This document shows, piece by piece, positions 16,328 through 24,982 of a DNA stretch of 64,000 nucleotides. Location: NCBI RefSeq assembly GCF_014203595.1, contig NZ_JACHJK010000005.1:278105-342104 (forward strand), in the 5' to 3' direction. The notes under the pieces were generated by a model. It did not search any database, was not told the DNA's origin, and saw only the letters and a list, made by a program, of their open reading frames with translations. Each line of letters opens with the position of its first letter. Position 1 is the first letter of the stretch. The stretch is from Streptomyces echinatus (lineage in GTDB: Bacteria; Actinomycetota; Actinomycetes; Streptomycetales; Streptomycetaceae). The translations under genes were made by a program, and so were the position numbers.

Positions 16328-17890
16328 CTACGGCGCCCCCACCACGTCGTCCCCCGCACCCGCCGGAACCGGTACGGCGAGCGCGGCGCCCTCGTCGTCC
16401 GTGTTGACCTTCTCGATGACGGCCAGCCGGCCCGGGGTGTCCTCCGGCTTCAGGTAGCCGATCAGGACGTACAGGACCAGGGAGACCGCGAGCGGGATCG
16501 AGACCTGGTACTGGAGCGGGACGCCGCCGTCGACGTTCCAGCTGATGGGGTAGTTGACCAGCCAGAACGCCAGCAGCCCCGCCGCCCAGCTGGTCAGCGC
16601 CGCCGTCGGTCCGGAGCGGCGGAACGGCCGGAGCAGACCCAGCATCATCGGGATCGCGATCGGACCCATCAGACCGGCCACCCACTTGATGACGACCGTG
16701 ATGATGTCCTTGAACGCGGGGGAGTTGACCTGGGTCGCCACCGCCATGGACAGACCCAGGAAGACGACCGTCGTGACCCGGGCCGCGATCAGCCCCGACC
16801 GCTCGCCCCACGCCCGCGCCCTCGAAGACAGCACCGGCGCCACGTCCCGGGTGAACACCGCCGCGATGGCGTTCGCGTCGGAGGAGCACATGGCCATGGT
16901 GTGGGAGAAGAAACCGACGATGACCAGGCCCAGCAGCCCGTGCGGCAGCAGCTGTTCGGTCATCAGCGCGTAGGAGTCGGAGCCGTCCGGTTTCTGCGCG
17001 TGCACCAGCAGCGGCGACATCCACATGGGGAAGAACAGGACCACCGGCCACACGAGCCACAGGATCGCCGACAGCCGGGCCGAGCGCTCGGCCTCGCGGG
17101 CGCTGCCCGTGGCCATGTAGCGCTGGGCCTGGTTCAGCATGCCGCCGTTGTACTCGAAGAGCTTGATGAACAGGAACGCCAGCAGGAACACCGTGCCGTA
17201 CGGTCCGACCAGCGGCTTGCCGTGGCCGTGCAGTGCCGGCTCGTCCCACGCCCCGAAGAAGCCGATGTTCTTGTCGCTCAGCTTCACCACGACCGCGACG
17301 AACATGGAGACACCGGCCAGCAACTGGATGACGAACTGGCCGAGTTCGGTCAGCGCGTCCGCCCACAGGCCGCCGATCGTGCAGTAGACGGCGGTGATCA
17401 CCCCGGTGATGAGGATGCCCTGGTTCAGTGAGACCCCGGTGAACACCGACAACAGCGTGGCGATCGCCGCCCACTTGGCGCCCACGTCCACGATCTTCAG
17501 CAGCATGCCGGACCAGGCGAGCGCCTGCTGGGTCGGCAGGTTGTAGCGGTTCTTCAGGTACTCCAGCGGGGAGGCCACATGGAGCCGGGAGCGCAACCGG
17601 TTGATGCGCGGCGCGAACAGCTTCGAGCCGATGGCGATGCCGAGCGCGATGGGGAAGGACCAGGTGATGAAGGAGGTGACGCCGTAGGTGTAGGCGATGC
17701 CCGCGTACCCGGTGAACATCACGGCGCTGTAGCCCGACATGTGATGCGAGATGCCGGACAGCCACCAGGGCATCTTGCCGCCGGCCGTGAAGAAGTCGGA
17801 GACGCTGTCCACGCGCTTGTGCGACCAGACGCCGATCGCGACCATCACTCCGAAGTAGCCGATGAGCACGGCCCAGTCGAGACTGTTCAT
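16328..17890 (-). CDS. sodium:solute symporter family transporter
   Basis: 520 aa with about 13 hydrophobic helices, the length and layout of the SSS (SLC5-like, LeuT-fold) family. Visible family features include the first helix (WAVLIGYFGVMVAIGVWS), FFTAGGKMPWWLSGISHHMSGYSAVMFTG near residues 33-65 (the conserved G-x-x-x-P-W-W/F segment), and GGMLNQAQRYMATGS in the middle, which matches the GG-x-x-x-Q-R-Y signature. The solute is not predictable; sugar-type relatives share the SxxDANAIAAVFTRD segment. The gene stands alone; its upstream region contains palindromes described separately. Confidence 0.88.
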   Translation of the reverse strand: MNSLDWAVLIGYFGVMVAIGVWSHKRVDSVSDFFTAGGKMPWWLSGISHHMSGYSAVMFTGYAGIAYTYGVTSFITWSFPIALGIAIGSKLFAPRINRLRSRLHVASPLEYLKNRYNLPTQQALAWSGMLLKIVDVGAKWAAIATLLSVFTGVSLNQGILITGVITAVYCTIGGLWADALTELGQFVIQLLAGVSMFVAVVVKLSDKNIGFFGAWDEPALHGHGKPLVGPYGTVFLLAFLFIKLFEYNGGMLNQAQRYMATGSAREAERSARLSAILWLVWPVVLFFPMWMSPLLVHAQKPDGSDSYALMTEQLLPHGLLGLVIVGFFSHTMAMCSSDANAIAAVFTRDVAPVLSSRARAWGERSGLIAARVTTVVFLGLSMAVATQVNSPAFKDIITVVIKWVAGLMGPIAIPMMLGLLRPFRRSGPTAALTSWAAGLLAFWLVNYPISWNVDGGVPLQYQVSIPLAVSLVLYVLIGYLKPEDTPGRLAVIEKVNTDDEGAALAVPVPAGAGDDVVGAP

Positions 17891-17910
17891 GTGCCCGATC
17901 GTGGGTGCGC

Positions 17911-17991
17911 GTACATGAACGCGACAAGCAAGCTGTAAGTCAAGTCACGGTAAAAATGTTCGACTTGATGACCTGAGTTCATGTACATGAA
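17911..17991. promoter_or_regulatory. palindromes upstream of the symporter gene
   Basis: The perfect 14-bp palindrome TTCATGTACATGAA lies at 17978-17991. A half-site, GTACATGAA, recurs at 17911-17919 about 72 bp away. Between them TCAAGTC (17940-17946) and GACTTGA (17962-17968) form another inverted repeat. The only gene start facing this region is the symporter, so these are candidate operator sites for its regulator, which is not adjacent. Confidence 0.55.
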
Positions 17992-18038
17992 TCATCTGGC
18001 AGTCACTGCGGTCGCTGCGGCCACCGCCGGACGCCCCG

Positions 18039-18827
18039 TCACCGCATCAGCTCCCCGGCGTTCACCAGCAGCGACTGCCCCGTGATCGCCCGCGCCCGGT
18101 CCGAGGCCAGGAACACCGCCGCGTCCGCCACGTCCCCGTCGGTGGCCAGCTCCGGCAGCGCCATCCGCTCGCTCAGCCGGCCCAGCACCTCGTCCTCCGG
18201 CACCCCTTCCGTGTGCGCGGTGAACCGGACGTACGCCTGCACCGGCGGCCCCCACATCCAGCCCGGCAGCACGGTGTTGACCCGGATCCGGTACGGCCCC
18301 AGCTCCCGCGCCAGCGAGTACATCGCGCTGGTCAGCGCCCCCTTCGAGGCGGCGTACGCGGCCTGCTTCACCTGTGAGGGGGCGGCCACGGCCGACTGCG
18401 TCCCGATGAACACCACCGACCCGCCCCCGCCCGCCCTCAGCGCCGGCAGACACGCCCGGGTCATCCGCAGCGTCCCCAGCAGGTTCACGTCGAGGACCGA
18501 CCGCCAGGTCTCGAAGTCGGCGTCCTCCAGCCCGCCGAAGTGCGAGTCCCAGGCGGCCACGTGCACCACCGCGTCGACCGCGCCGAACCGTTCCCGCGCC
18601 AGTGCCGCCAGCGCCTCGCACTGCCTCTCGTCCGTGACGTCGGTCGCCCGGTACGCCGTGCGCGTGCCGTCCGGGTCGATCCCGGCCGCGCTCTTGGCGA
18701 GATTGGCCTCGGTGCGCGCCCCGAGCACCGCGTTCCCGCCGTCCCGTACGACGGCCGCGGCGATCTGGTGGCCGAGCCCGGCCCCGACGCCCGAGACGAC
18801 GACGGTCTTGCCGGTGAGCAGGGACAT
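18039..18827 (-). CDS. SDR family oxidoreductase
   Basis: 262 aa classical short-chain dehydrogenase/reductase. The Rossmann motif is SGVGAGLG near residues 12-19, and an acidic position after the second strand is absent (LGARTEAN), suggesting NADP(H). The catalytic set is present: Asn in DVNLLGT, Ser in FIGTQS, and AYAASKG supplying Tyr and Lys. The C-terminus ends with ITGQSLLVNAGE, as in FabG-like enzymes. GGGAGG lies upstream of the ATG. It is divergent from the unknown gene at 18908 across an 80-bp gap with a 17-bp palindrome, so the two are probably co-regulated. Confidence 0.93.
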   Translation of the reverse strand: MSLLTGKTVVVSGVGAGLGHQIAAAVVRDGGNAVLGARTEANLAKSAAGIDPDGTRTAYRATDVTDERQCEALAALARERFGAVDAVVHVAAWDSHFGGLEDADFETWRSVLDVNLLGTLRMTRACLPALRAGGGGSVVFIGTQSAVAAPSQVKQAAYAASKGALTSAMYSLARELGPYRIRVNTVLPGWMWGPPVQAYVRFTAHTEGVPEDEVLGRLSERMALPELATDGDVADAAVFLASDRARAITGQSLLVNAGELMR

Positions 18828-18854
18828 CGGGGCCTCCCGGGGTATGGCGTTCTA

Positions 18855-18871
18855 TCTGACGGAGCGTCAGA
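18855..18871. promoter_or_regulatory. 17-bp TetR-type palindrome between divergent genes
   Basis: TCTGACG-GAG-CGTCAGA has perfect 7-bp arms and a 3-bp centre. It lies between the divergent SDR gene and the 18908 gene. TGACG/CGTCA dyads are typical of TetR-family repressors of catabolic genes; no TetR gene is adjacent, so the regulator would act in trans. Confidence 0.6.
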
Positions 18872-18907
18872 GTATGGGCGTCCGCGGGAGGACGGAAGGG
18901 GAGCCGC

Positions 18908-19756
18908 ATGAGCGAGGACACCCACAGCGAGCTGTACGCCGAGCTGGCCGCCGCAGGACCGTACGGCGTCCGCCCCGGCCACGCCCTGATCACCATGGTC
19001 GAGCCGCACCCGGGCCACGAGTACGCCTACAACCGCTGGTACGAGGACGACCACTACTACGCCGGCGCGATGGCCATGCCCTGGATGTACGCGGGCCGCC
19101 GCTGGGTCGCGACCCGGGAGCTGCAGCTCCTGCGCTACCCGGAGAAGTCGGCGATCGCCCAGCCGGTCACGGCCGGCTGCTACCTCTCCACCTACTGGAT
19201 CACCGCCGGCCGCTACGCCGAGCACATGAAGTGGACGGTCGCCATCAACAAACGGCTCAACCGGGACGCCCGCGTCCACCACGCCCGCACCCATGTCTTC
19301 ACGGCCTTCCAGGACCACGAGACGACGGTGTACCGGGACGGCGCCGCGGGGCCCCGGGACTTCCACGCCCTCGACCATCCCTACGCCGGCCTCGTGCTGG
19401 AGGTGATCGACGCCGAGTCGCCGCAGCAGCGGGCCGAACTCCTCCAGTGGCTGCACACCCGCCACCTGCCCCGCCGCCTGGCGGGCTCCCCGTCCGCCCT
19501 GGTGACCGTGTTCCGGCCCACCCCGCTCCCGGGCGACCGCATGACCTACGTCAAGCAGGTGGAGGGCGTGACCACCCGGCTGACCCTGCTGTGGTTCCTG
19601 GAGACGGACCCGCGGGAGTGCTGGGCGGAGCACTTCGCCGGGCTGGACGAGCAGGTCGCGGACTCGGGCCTGGGCCGGGTGGAACTCGTGGCCCCGTTCA
19701 TCCCCACGGTGCCGGGCACGGACACGTACGTGGCCGAGCTGCGCGGGAGCGAGTAG
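18908..19756 (+). CDS. conserved protein of unknown function, EthD-like alpha/beta barrel suspected
   Basis: 282 aa, no signal peptide or membrane segment, with GGGGAG upstream of the ATG. I do not recognise a named family. It contains two similar beta-alpha-beta segments: HALITMVEPHPGHEYAYNRWYEDDHYY in the N-terminal half and LVLEVIDAESPQQRAELLQWLHTRHLP in the C-terminal half. The pattern of a strand, a short helix and W-x(2-5)-H-x-P/Y is reminiscent of ferredoxin-like dimeric alpha/beta-barrel (EthD-type) proteins. The divergent SDR gene and shared palindrome suggest a role in the same catabolic process. Function is not known. Confidence 0.7.
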   Translation: MSEDTHSELYAELAAAGPYGVRPGHALITMVEPHPGHEYAYNRWYEDDHYYAGAMAMPWMYAGRRWVATRELQLLRYPEKSAIAQPVTAGCYLSTYWITAGRYAEHMKWTVAINKRLNRDARVHHARTHVFTAFQDHETTVYRDGAAGPRDFHALDHPYAGLVLEVIDAESPQQRAELLQWLHTRHLPRRLAGSPSALVTVFRPTPLPGDRMTYVKQVEGVTTRLTLLWFLETDPRECWAEHFAGLDEQVADSGLGRVELVAPFIPTVPGTDTYVAELRGSE

Positions 19757-19770
19757 CGCGGGCCCGCACG

Positions 19771-19808
19771 CCACCGCCCGCCGGCGGATCGCTCCGGGCG
19801 GGCGGTGG
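19771..19808. terminator. bidirectional terminator-like hairpin
   Basis: CCACCGCCCGCC (19771-19782) pairs perfectly with GGCGGGCGGTGG (19797-19808) around a 14-nt loop, between the convergent genes at 18908-19756 and 19814-21706. There is no U-tract. Confidence 0.6.
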
Positions 19809-19813
19809 GGAAC

Positions 19814-21706
19814 TCACTTCAGCTCATCGGGGCACGGCGTGCCGCGGGGCAGCTGGTACGGGGCGGCGAGGTGGTACGTCCCGGTCCGCGGGGCGATCAG
19901 CACCGTCCACCGGTCCCCGTTCCCGTCCTCCGGCGTCTGCAGCAGGCACCCGTTGACGTTCTCGTACGTCTTCGGCGCCTCCGAGGCCGGCTGCGGCGGC
20001 TTCACGCTCTTGCCGTGCTCGTCGACGATGCTCAGCCACGGGGAGTACGGGATCCGTATCAGGATCCGCCCGGCCTTGTGCACCCGCAGGGTCATCTCGC
20101 CCTGCTCGGCCCGGTCCACCGTCGCGTTCGGCTCGGCGAGCGGCGCCGGGTCGGTCACCTTGAACAGCTGCCAGTTGGTGTCGCCCCAGACCTGCTTCAG
20201 ATACGGCATCCCGCGCCGCAGCAGCTCGCGCTCGCCGCCGTCCCCGTCCACGTTGTCCTTGGGCAGCACCACGAAGTGCACCGCCCACCGCTGGAGCCAC
20301 TCGTGGTAGGTCGCCGAGTTGAGCGTGTCGTCGTAGAAGAGCGGATTGCGCTCCATGTCGGCCTGCCGGTTCCAGCCCCGGGCCAGGTTGACGTACGGCG
20401 CGAGCGCGGAGGCCTCACGGTGGGAGCGGGCGGGGACCACCTCGACGCGGCCCTTCCCGGCGCCGGCCTTCTGCAGCTCGTTCACGAGCGGGGCCAGCTC
20501 CCGCGCCCAGGAGGCGGCCGGCGTGGTGTGGATGATGTCGTCCACCGACTTGAAGCCGAGCCAGCCGACGAAGCCGAGGAAGGCCAGCACGGTCACGTAC
20601 CACGTGCGGGACTTCGGCACGGTGTACGGCAGGGCCGCGATCAGGGCCGCGCCCGCGAACAGCATGGGCAGCCGCGAGATGTTGGACCCGATCTGCGAGT
20701 TGATCAGCCACACCAGGACGACACCGAGGCTGTAGACGGCGGCCGTCAGCCGGACGGTCACCCACTCCTTCGGCACCAGGAACAGGCACAGCAGGCCGTA
20801 CAGCAGCGGCAGTATCACCGAGCCGATCCCCATCGGCTGGGTGCCGGAGAACGGGAACAGCCAGGCCGACACCGCGACCACCGCCGACGGCGCGAGCCCC
20901 AGCGCCCAGGCGCCCGGCCGCCGCTTCTGCAGGAACAGCGCGACCGCGACCAGGCCCACGAACAGCCCCGCGACCGGCGAGGCCATCGTGGCGAGCGCGG
21001 CCAGCGGACCGGCGACCAAAGCCTTCGCCCAGCGTTTGTACCGCCACCGGTACGGCCAGCAGAACACCGCGGCGACCGCGCCGAGCGCGAACATCGTGCC
21101 GAGCCCGAAGGTCACCCGGCCGGAGATCGCGTTGCAGATCAGCGCGAAGAGCGCGGCGAGCGAGACCCACAGCGGGTTCTTCACCGCCCGGCTGCGGATG
21201 AGGATCATCGTCACCAGGCCCGCCGACAGCGTCCCGGCGATCATCATCGTCGTACGGACGCCGAGGACCGACATCAGATACGGCGACACCACGCTGTACG
21301 ACACCGGGTGCATGCCGCCGTACCAGGCGAGGTTGTACGCCGAGTCCGGATGCCGGCCGACGAACTCCGCCCAGGCGTCCTGCGCGGCCAGATCGCCGCC
21401 GCTGTTCGCGAAGGTGAAGAACCAGATGATGTGCAGGACGCCCGAGAGCGCGGTGATCGACAGCACGGGGTGCCGCAGCAGCCGCTGCCGGAGCGGTTCG
21501 AGGGCGGTGAGCAGCCGGGTGCGTAGGCCGGAGCGGCCGGTGACGCCTTCGTCGCCATCCGTGACGGACGTCGTGTTCGCCGCAGTGGCGACCCGTGTGT
21601 CAGCAGCCGTCTCCGCCGCGGTGTCGGTCATGGACAGACGTATTCGCGGTCCGGATCCCGGCCCCCGATCGGCGTCGTCGGCGCGTGTCGGCTCCGCTGT
21701 GGCCAC
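19814..21706 (-). CDS. large polytopic membrane protein with C-terminal extracytoplasmic domain (GT-C-like)
   Basis: 630 aa. I start at GTG 21706, which has GGGGAG 9 nt upstream; a further ATG at 21631 lacks a ribosome site. After ~75 polar residues there are about ten transmembrane helices (residues ~75-400), then a soluble ~230-residue C-terminal domain. The first extracytoplasmic loop carries NSGGDLAAQDAW and WYGGMHPVSYS, an acidic pair plus His typical of GT-C glycosyltransferases, and the soluble tail has FFYDD-type and WLxRWAVHFVVLP segments. Homologues are often labelled MFS transporters, which the topology does not support. A lipid-linked sugar transferase role is inference. Confidence 0.65.
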   Translation of the reverse strand: MATAEPTRADDADRGPGSGPRIRLSMTDTAAETAADTRVATAANTTSVTDGDEGVTGRSGLRTRLLTALEPLRQRLLRHPVLSITALSGVLHIIWFFTFANSGGDLAAQDAWAEFVGRHPDSAYNLAWYGGMHPVSYSVVSPYLMSVLGVRTTMMIAGTLSAGLVTMILIRSRAVKNPLWVSLAALFALICNAISGRVTFGLGTMFALGAVAAVFCWPYRWRYKRWAKALVAGPLAALATMASPVAGLFVGLVAVALFLQKRRPGAWALGLAPSAVVAVSAWLFPFSGTQPMGIGSVILPLLYGLLCLFLVPKEWVTVRLTAAVYSLGVVLVWLINSQIGSNISRLPMLFAGAALIAALPYTVPKSRTWYVTVLAFLGFVGWLGFKSVDDIIHTTPAASWARELAPLVNELQKAGAGKGRVEVVPARSHREASALAPYVNLARGWNRQADMERNPLFYDDTLNSATYHEWLQRWAVHFVVLPKDNVDGDGGERELLRRGMPYLKQVWGDTNWQLFKVTDPAPLAEPNATVDRAEQGEMTLRVHKAGRILIRIPYSPWLSIVDEHGKSVKPPQPASEAPKTYENVNGCLLQTPEDGNGDRWTVLIAPRTGTYHLAAPYQLPRGTPCPDELK

Positions 21707-21903
21707 CTGAAGGCACTCCCCGTGTCCCGTCTTCTGTGCTCGGCCGCTTCCCATGGTGTTCCCGGCCGCTTTCCGTCCAGTTCGCGGCCTCGTCCCGTGA
21801 CCGTCGACCTGCCCCGATTCGTGACGCTAGCACGCACCCCGCCGCGGGGCTCCCGGGTGGGGCTCCGTCGACGGGGTGCGCGGGCGGGCTGAGAGTCGTG
21901 CGG

Positions 21904-24786
21904 TCAGCCCAGACGCGTGAGTTTGGCGCCGAAACCGGGCTCCGCGAGATTCTTCTGCAGGGCCACCGGCACCTTCACCGCGCCGGCCGTGCCGTCACCC
22001 ACGGTGAGCGTGCCGACCTGGGTGCCGGCCTTCGCGGTGTGCGGCACGGTGCCGGAGGCGAAGGACAGCTTCACCTTCAGGCCGGCCCAGCCGACGGCCG
22101 TGACGTTCTTGGTGACCACGATGGGGGTGTGGCCGCCGAGCCCGTCGTCCACGTAGCCGACGACGTCCCCCTTCTTCAGGATCTTCGTCGAGGTCAGCGC
22201 CTTCTGGGCGGCGACCAGCGCGGTCTGGCTGACCTCGTTGGCCGTTTCCAGGATCTTCGGCTTGTGCTGGCCGAGGATCGCGCCGACGAGGGTCACCGTC
22301 TGCCCGCCGACCTTCTTGCGGGAGGCGAAGAGCAGGTTGCCGCCGGCCTTGGAGGTGCTGCCGGTCTTGATGCCGAGCGCGCCGATGTTGAACGGCAGGT
22401 GGTTGGTGTTGTCCCAGTACTTGCCGGACGGGTCGGTCCAGCTCGCGGAGCTGGTGATGGCGGTCAGGGCCGGGACCTTGACGAACGCGCGGCCGAGCTT
22501 CACCTGGTCCTCGGCGGTGGAGACGGTGGTCTCCTTCAGACCCGAGGGGTCGGTGTACGTCGTGTGGGTCATCCCGAGTTCCCTGGCGGTGGCGTTCATC
22601 TTCTTGACGAACGCCGCCTCCGAGCCCGCGTCCCAGCGCGCGAGGAGCCGCGCGATGTTGTTGGCGGAGGGGATGAGGACGGCCGACAGGGCCTGCTTCT
22701 GGGTGAGGGACTGACCGGCCTTGACGGTGTCGAGCGTCGACTCGCCGTCCTTGTTGTAGCCGCCCTCCTTCTCCGCCGTCGGGTCGATCTTGATCTTCGG
22801 GCCTTCCTGCCCCGGCTTCAGCGGGTGGTCGCGCAGGATGATGTAGGAGGTCATGGTCTTGGCGACCGAGCCGATGGCCACGGGGGTCTGCTCGCCGAAG
22901 CGGCCCATCGTGCCGATGCCGTCGCCGTCGATCCAGCCCTGGCCCTCGTTCGGCCAGGGGAGGTTCGTCTTGCCGTCGAAGGTGTAGGTGTCCTCGGCGG
23001 TGAGCGAGAGGGTGGGGGACGGCAGCGGACGGAAGTTCTGCACGACCGCGAAGACGATCGCCAGGAGCAGGACCAGGGGGGTCCAGATCTTGACCCGGCG
23101 CACGGCCGTGCGGACCGGGGTCTCCGGGGGCGGGGGCGTGTTGGTCAGCTCCGCCAGCAGGTCCAGCGGGGGCTTGGGCGGGAGCGGCTGCTGGGTGGTG
23201 CGCTCCGGGCCGACGTGCGGGACGGCGGTGGTGGTGTCGGGGGGCGTGACCGGGGCCTTGGGCGCGGCCGGGGCCTTGGGCGTGACGGCCTTGGGCGCGG
23301 CCGGGGCCTTGGGCTTGCCGGCCGGGCGCATGTCGTCCCTCAGCGCGACGAACTTGCTGGTGCGTTCGGACTCGGACTCGGTGGGCTTGGGTTTGCCGCC
23401 GAGCTTGAGCATGGTGGTGGGCTGGTCGACGCCGGGCTTCTTGGGCTGTACGGCCTTGAAGACGGTGGTCGGCTGGTCGACGGCGTCCGCCTCGGCTTCG
23501 CCTTCGGCGTCCTCCGTGTTCCCACCCGCACCACCCGTGCGGCTCTCGTCGCCGTCCGCGGGTGCCCCCTGCGGGCCGTCCCCGCCATCGGCGTCCACCA
23601 CGTCGCCTTCGCCCGCCGTGTCGCCCTTGCCCGCCGTGTCGCTCTCGGTGGCGGCGTCGCTCCTGGTGCTCGCGCCGGCCTTGGCGCCCGCGTCGCTCTT
23701 CGCGCCCGCGTCACCCTCGCTCTTCGCGCCCGCGTCGGCCTTGGCGCCCGCGTCGCTCTTCGCGTCTGCGTCCGCCTCGGTCTTCGCGGTCGCGGTGGCC
23801 TTGGAGGCCGTGCCGGTCTTCGCCGGTGTGTCGCCCTTGGCCTTCGCGTCCTCCGCCTTGGAGGCGGCACCGCTCTTCGCGGGCGCGTCGCCCTTGGCCT
23901 CCGCGTCCGCGTCCGTGTCGGCCTCGGCGTCCGGCTCCGTCCGGCTGTCGGCGTCGGTCCTGCTCTTCGCCTCAGCCTTGTTCTTCGCTTCCGCGTCGGC
24001 CCCGGCGTCCGCCTCGTTCTCGGCGTCCGCGTCTGCCTCGGTGCGCGACCTGCTCTTCGCGTCCATGTCACGCTTGGCGTCGGCGTCGGGCTTGGCATCG
24101 GCGGTGGACTTCTCGCCCGTGCCGGTCTTCGCGTCGGCGGTCTTCTCGTCCGCGTCGGCGGCCGGGTTCTCGTCCGTCTCGTCGGCGTCCGCTTGCGTCG
24201 GCTCGTCCGAGGCCGCCTCCGCGTCCGTGGCGGACGGCGCCTCGCGCTCGGTCTCCGTGCGGGACGGCGAGCCGGATCCGGCCTGCGCGTCAGACGGCGC
24301 CCCGGACCCGGACTTGGCCGGGGCGGCGGGCGAAACCTCGTCCCCGGCCGCCGCCTTGGGCGAAGTCCCGCGCTTCTCCTGCGGGTCGGACGGGGACTCG
24401 GAGTTCGTGCCCATGCTCCCCTCGGCCTTGGCCTCGGTCTTCTCGGACTTTGCAGTCGCGTCGGTTCCCGGCTCGCGGACCCACGCCGACACCGCCGCGC
24501 GCAGAGCCGTGTCCTCGTCCGGCGTGGCGGAGTTCTCGGCGTCGGCCGGCTTCTTCTCCTGCTCGGCCGGCTTCTTCCGCTCGGCCGGCTTCCCGGAACC
24601 GGCCGGGGTCTCGGTTCGCACCGTCAGGACCTTCGTCGCCGTGTCCGTACCGCCGCCCGAGGAATCCTTTTCGCGGGCGACCGCGAGACGCGGATCGCGC
24701 GCCTCGGGAACCGAACCCGCGCTCCCCGACGTCGGTTCCGCCGACGACTCGCGCTGCTTCGACCTGTCGGGGGACTCGCCCGCCAC
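21904..24786 (-). CDS. D-alanyl-D-alanine carboxypeptidase with giant disordered cytoplasmic arm
   Basis: About 960 aa. The preferred start is GTG 24786, which has GGAGGAGG 5 nt upstream; ATG codons at 24801 and 24810 are alternatives. The first ~560 residues are low-complexity Ala/Asp/Lys/Glu with many short degenerate repeats (ADAKSDAGAKADAG-like). One transmembrane helix (WTPLVLLLAIVFAVV) then leads to an external serine peptidase S11 domain with all penicillin-binding motifs: SVAK near residue 640, SANN near 705 and KTGSTSKAG near 808. The enzyme trims the terminal D-Ala of peptidoglycan stem peptides. Family members are usually ~400 aa, so the arm more than doubles the protein. Confidence 0.9.
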   Translation of the reverse strand: MAGESPDRSKQRESSAEPTSGSAGSVPEARDPRLAVAREKDSSGGGTDTATKVLTVRTETPAGSGKPAERKKPAEQEKKPADAENSATPDEDTALRAAVSAWVREPGTDATAKSEKTEAKAEGSMGTNSESPSDPQEKRGTSPKAAAGDEVSPAAPAKSGSGAPSDAQAGSGSPSRTETEREAPSATDAEAASDEPTQADADETDENPAADADEKTADAKTGTGEKSTADAKPDADAKRDMDAKSRSRTEADADAENEADAGADAEAKNKAEAKSRTDADSRTEPDAEADTDADAEAKGDAPAKSGAASKAEDAKAKGDTPAKTGTASKATATAKTEADADAKSDAGAKADAGAKSEGDAGAKSDAGAKAGASTRSDAATESDTAGKGDTAGEGDVVDADGGDGPQGAPADGDESRTGGAGGNTEDAEGEAEADAVDQPTTVFKAVQPKKPGVDQPTTMLKLGGKPKPTESESERTSKFVALRDDMRPAGKPKAPAAPKAVTPKAPAAPKAPVTPPDTTTAVPHVGPERTTQQPLPPKPPLDLLAELTNTPPPPETPVRTAVRRVKIWTPLVLLLAIVFAVVQNFRPLPSPTLSLTAEDTYTFDGKTNLPWPNEGQGWIDGDGIGTMGRFGEQTPVAIGSVAKTMTSYIILRDHPLKPGQEGPKIKIDPTAEKEGGYNKDGESTLDTVKAGQSLTQKQALSAVLIPSANNIARLLARWDAGSEAAFVKKMNATARELGMTHTTYTDPSGLKETTVSTAEDQVKLGRAFVKVPALTAITSSASWTDPSGKYWDNTNHLPFNIGALGIKTGSTSKAGGNLLFASRKKVGGQTVTLVGAILGQHKPKILETANEVSQTALVAAQKALTSTKILKKGDVVGYVDDGLGGHTPIVVTKNVTAVGWAGLKVKLSFASGTVPHTAKAGTQVGTLTVGDGTAGAVKVPVALQKNLAEPGFGAKLTRLG

Positions 24787-24894
24787 CGATGCCTCCTCCA
24801 TGCGCCGCACGTCTGCACGCGCGCCCTGTCCGAACCATGTACCAGTGTCCTGTGTGAGGGCTTGGCCCCTGTGGTAGACGAGAACGACATACCT

Positions 24895-24916
24895 ACCGGT
24901 TCCCTCACGAACCGGT
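24895..24916. promoter_or_regulatory. perfect inverted repeat in the divergent carboxypeptidase/GPP34 region
   Basis: ACCGGTTC (24895-24902) and GAACCGGT (24909-24916) are separated by 6 bp, midway between the divergent starts at 24786 and 24983. It may be an operator or a hairpin in the 5' leader of one transcript. Confidence 0.5.
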
Positions 24917-24982
24917 CACGCACCCTCGACAGACCAATGTGAGAGGGGTCACCCTGTCATTCATCCACGCGGGGAGGCATGG

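Noticed and set aside
24830..24905. ECF (sigma-E-like) promoter GGAACC ... CGTCTA for the D,D-carboxypeptidase gene
   Set aside because: The hexamers are present on the minus strand but the spacing from GGAAC to CGTC is about 18 nt, two more than the usual ECF spacing, so I do not call it.
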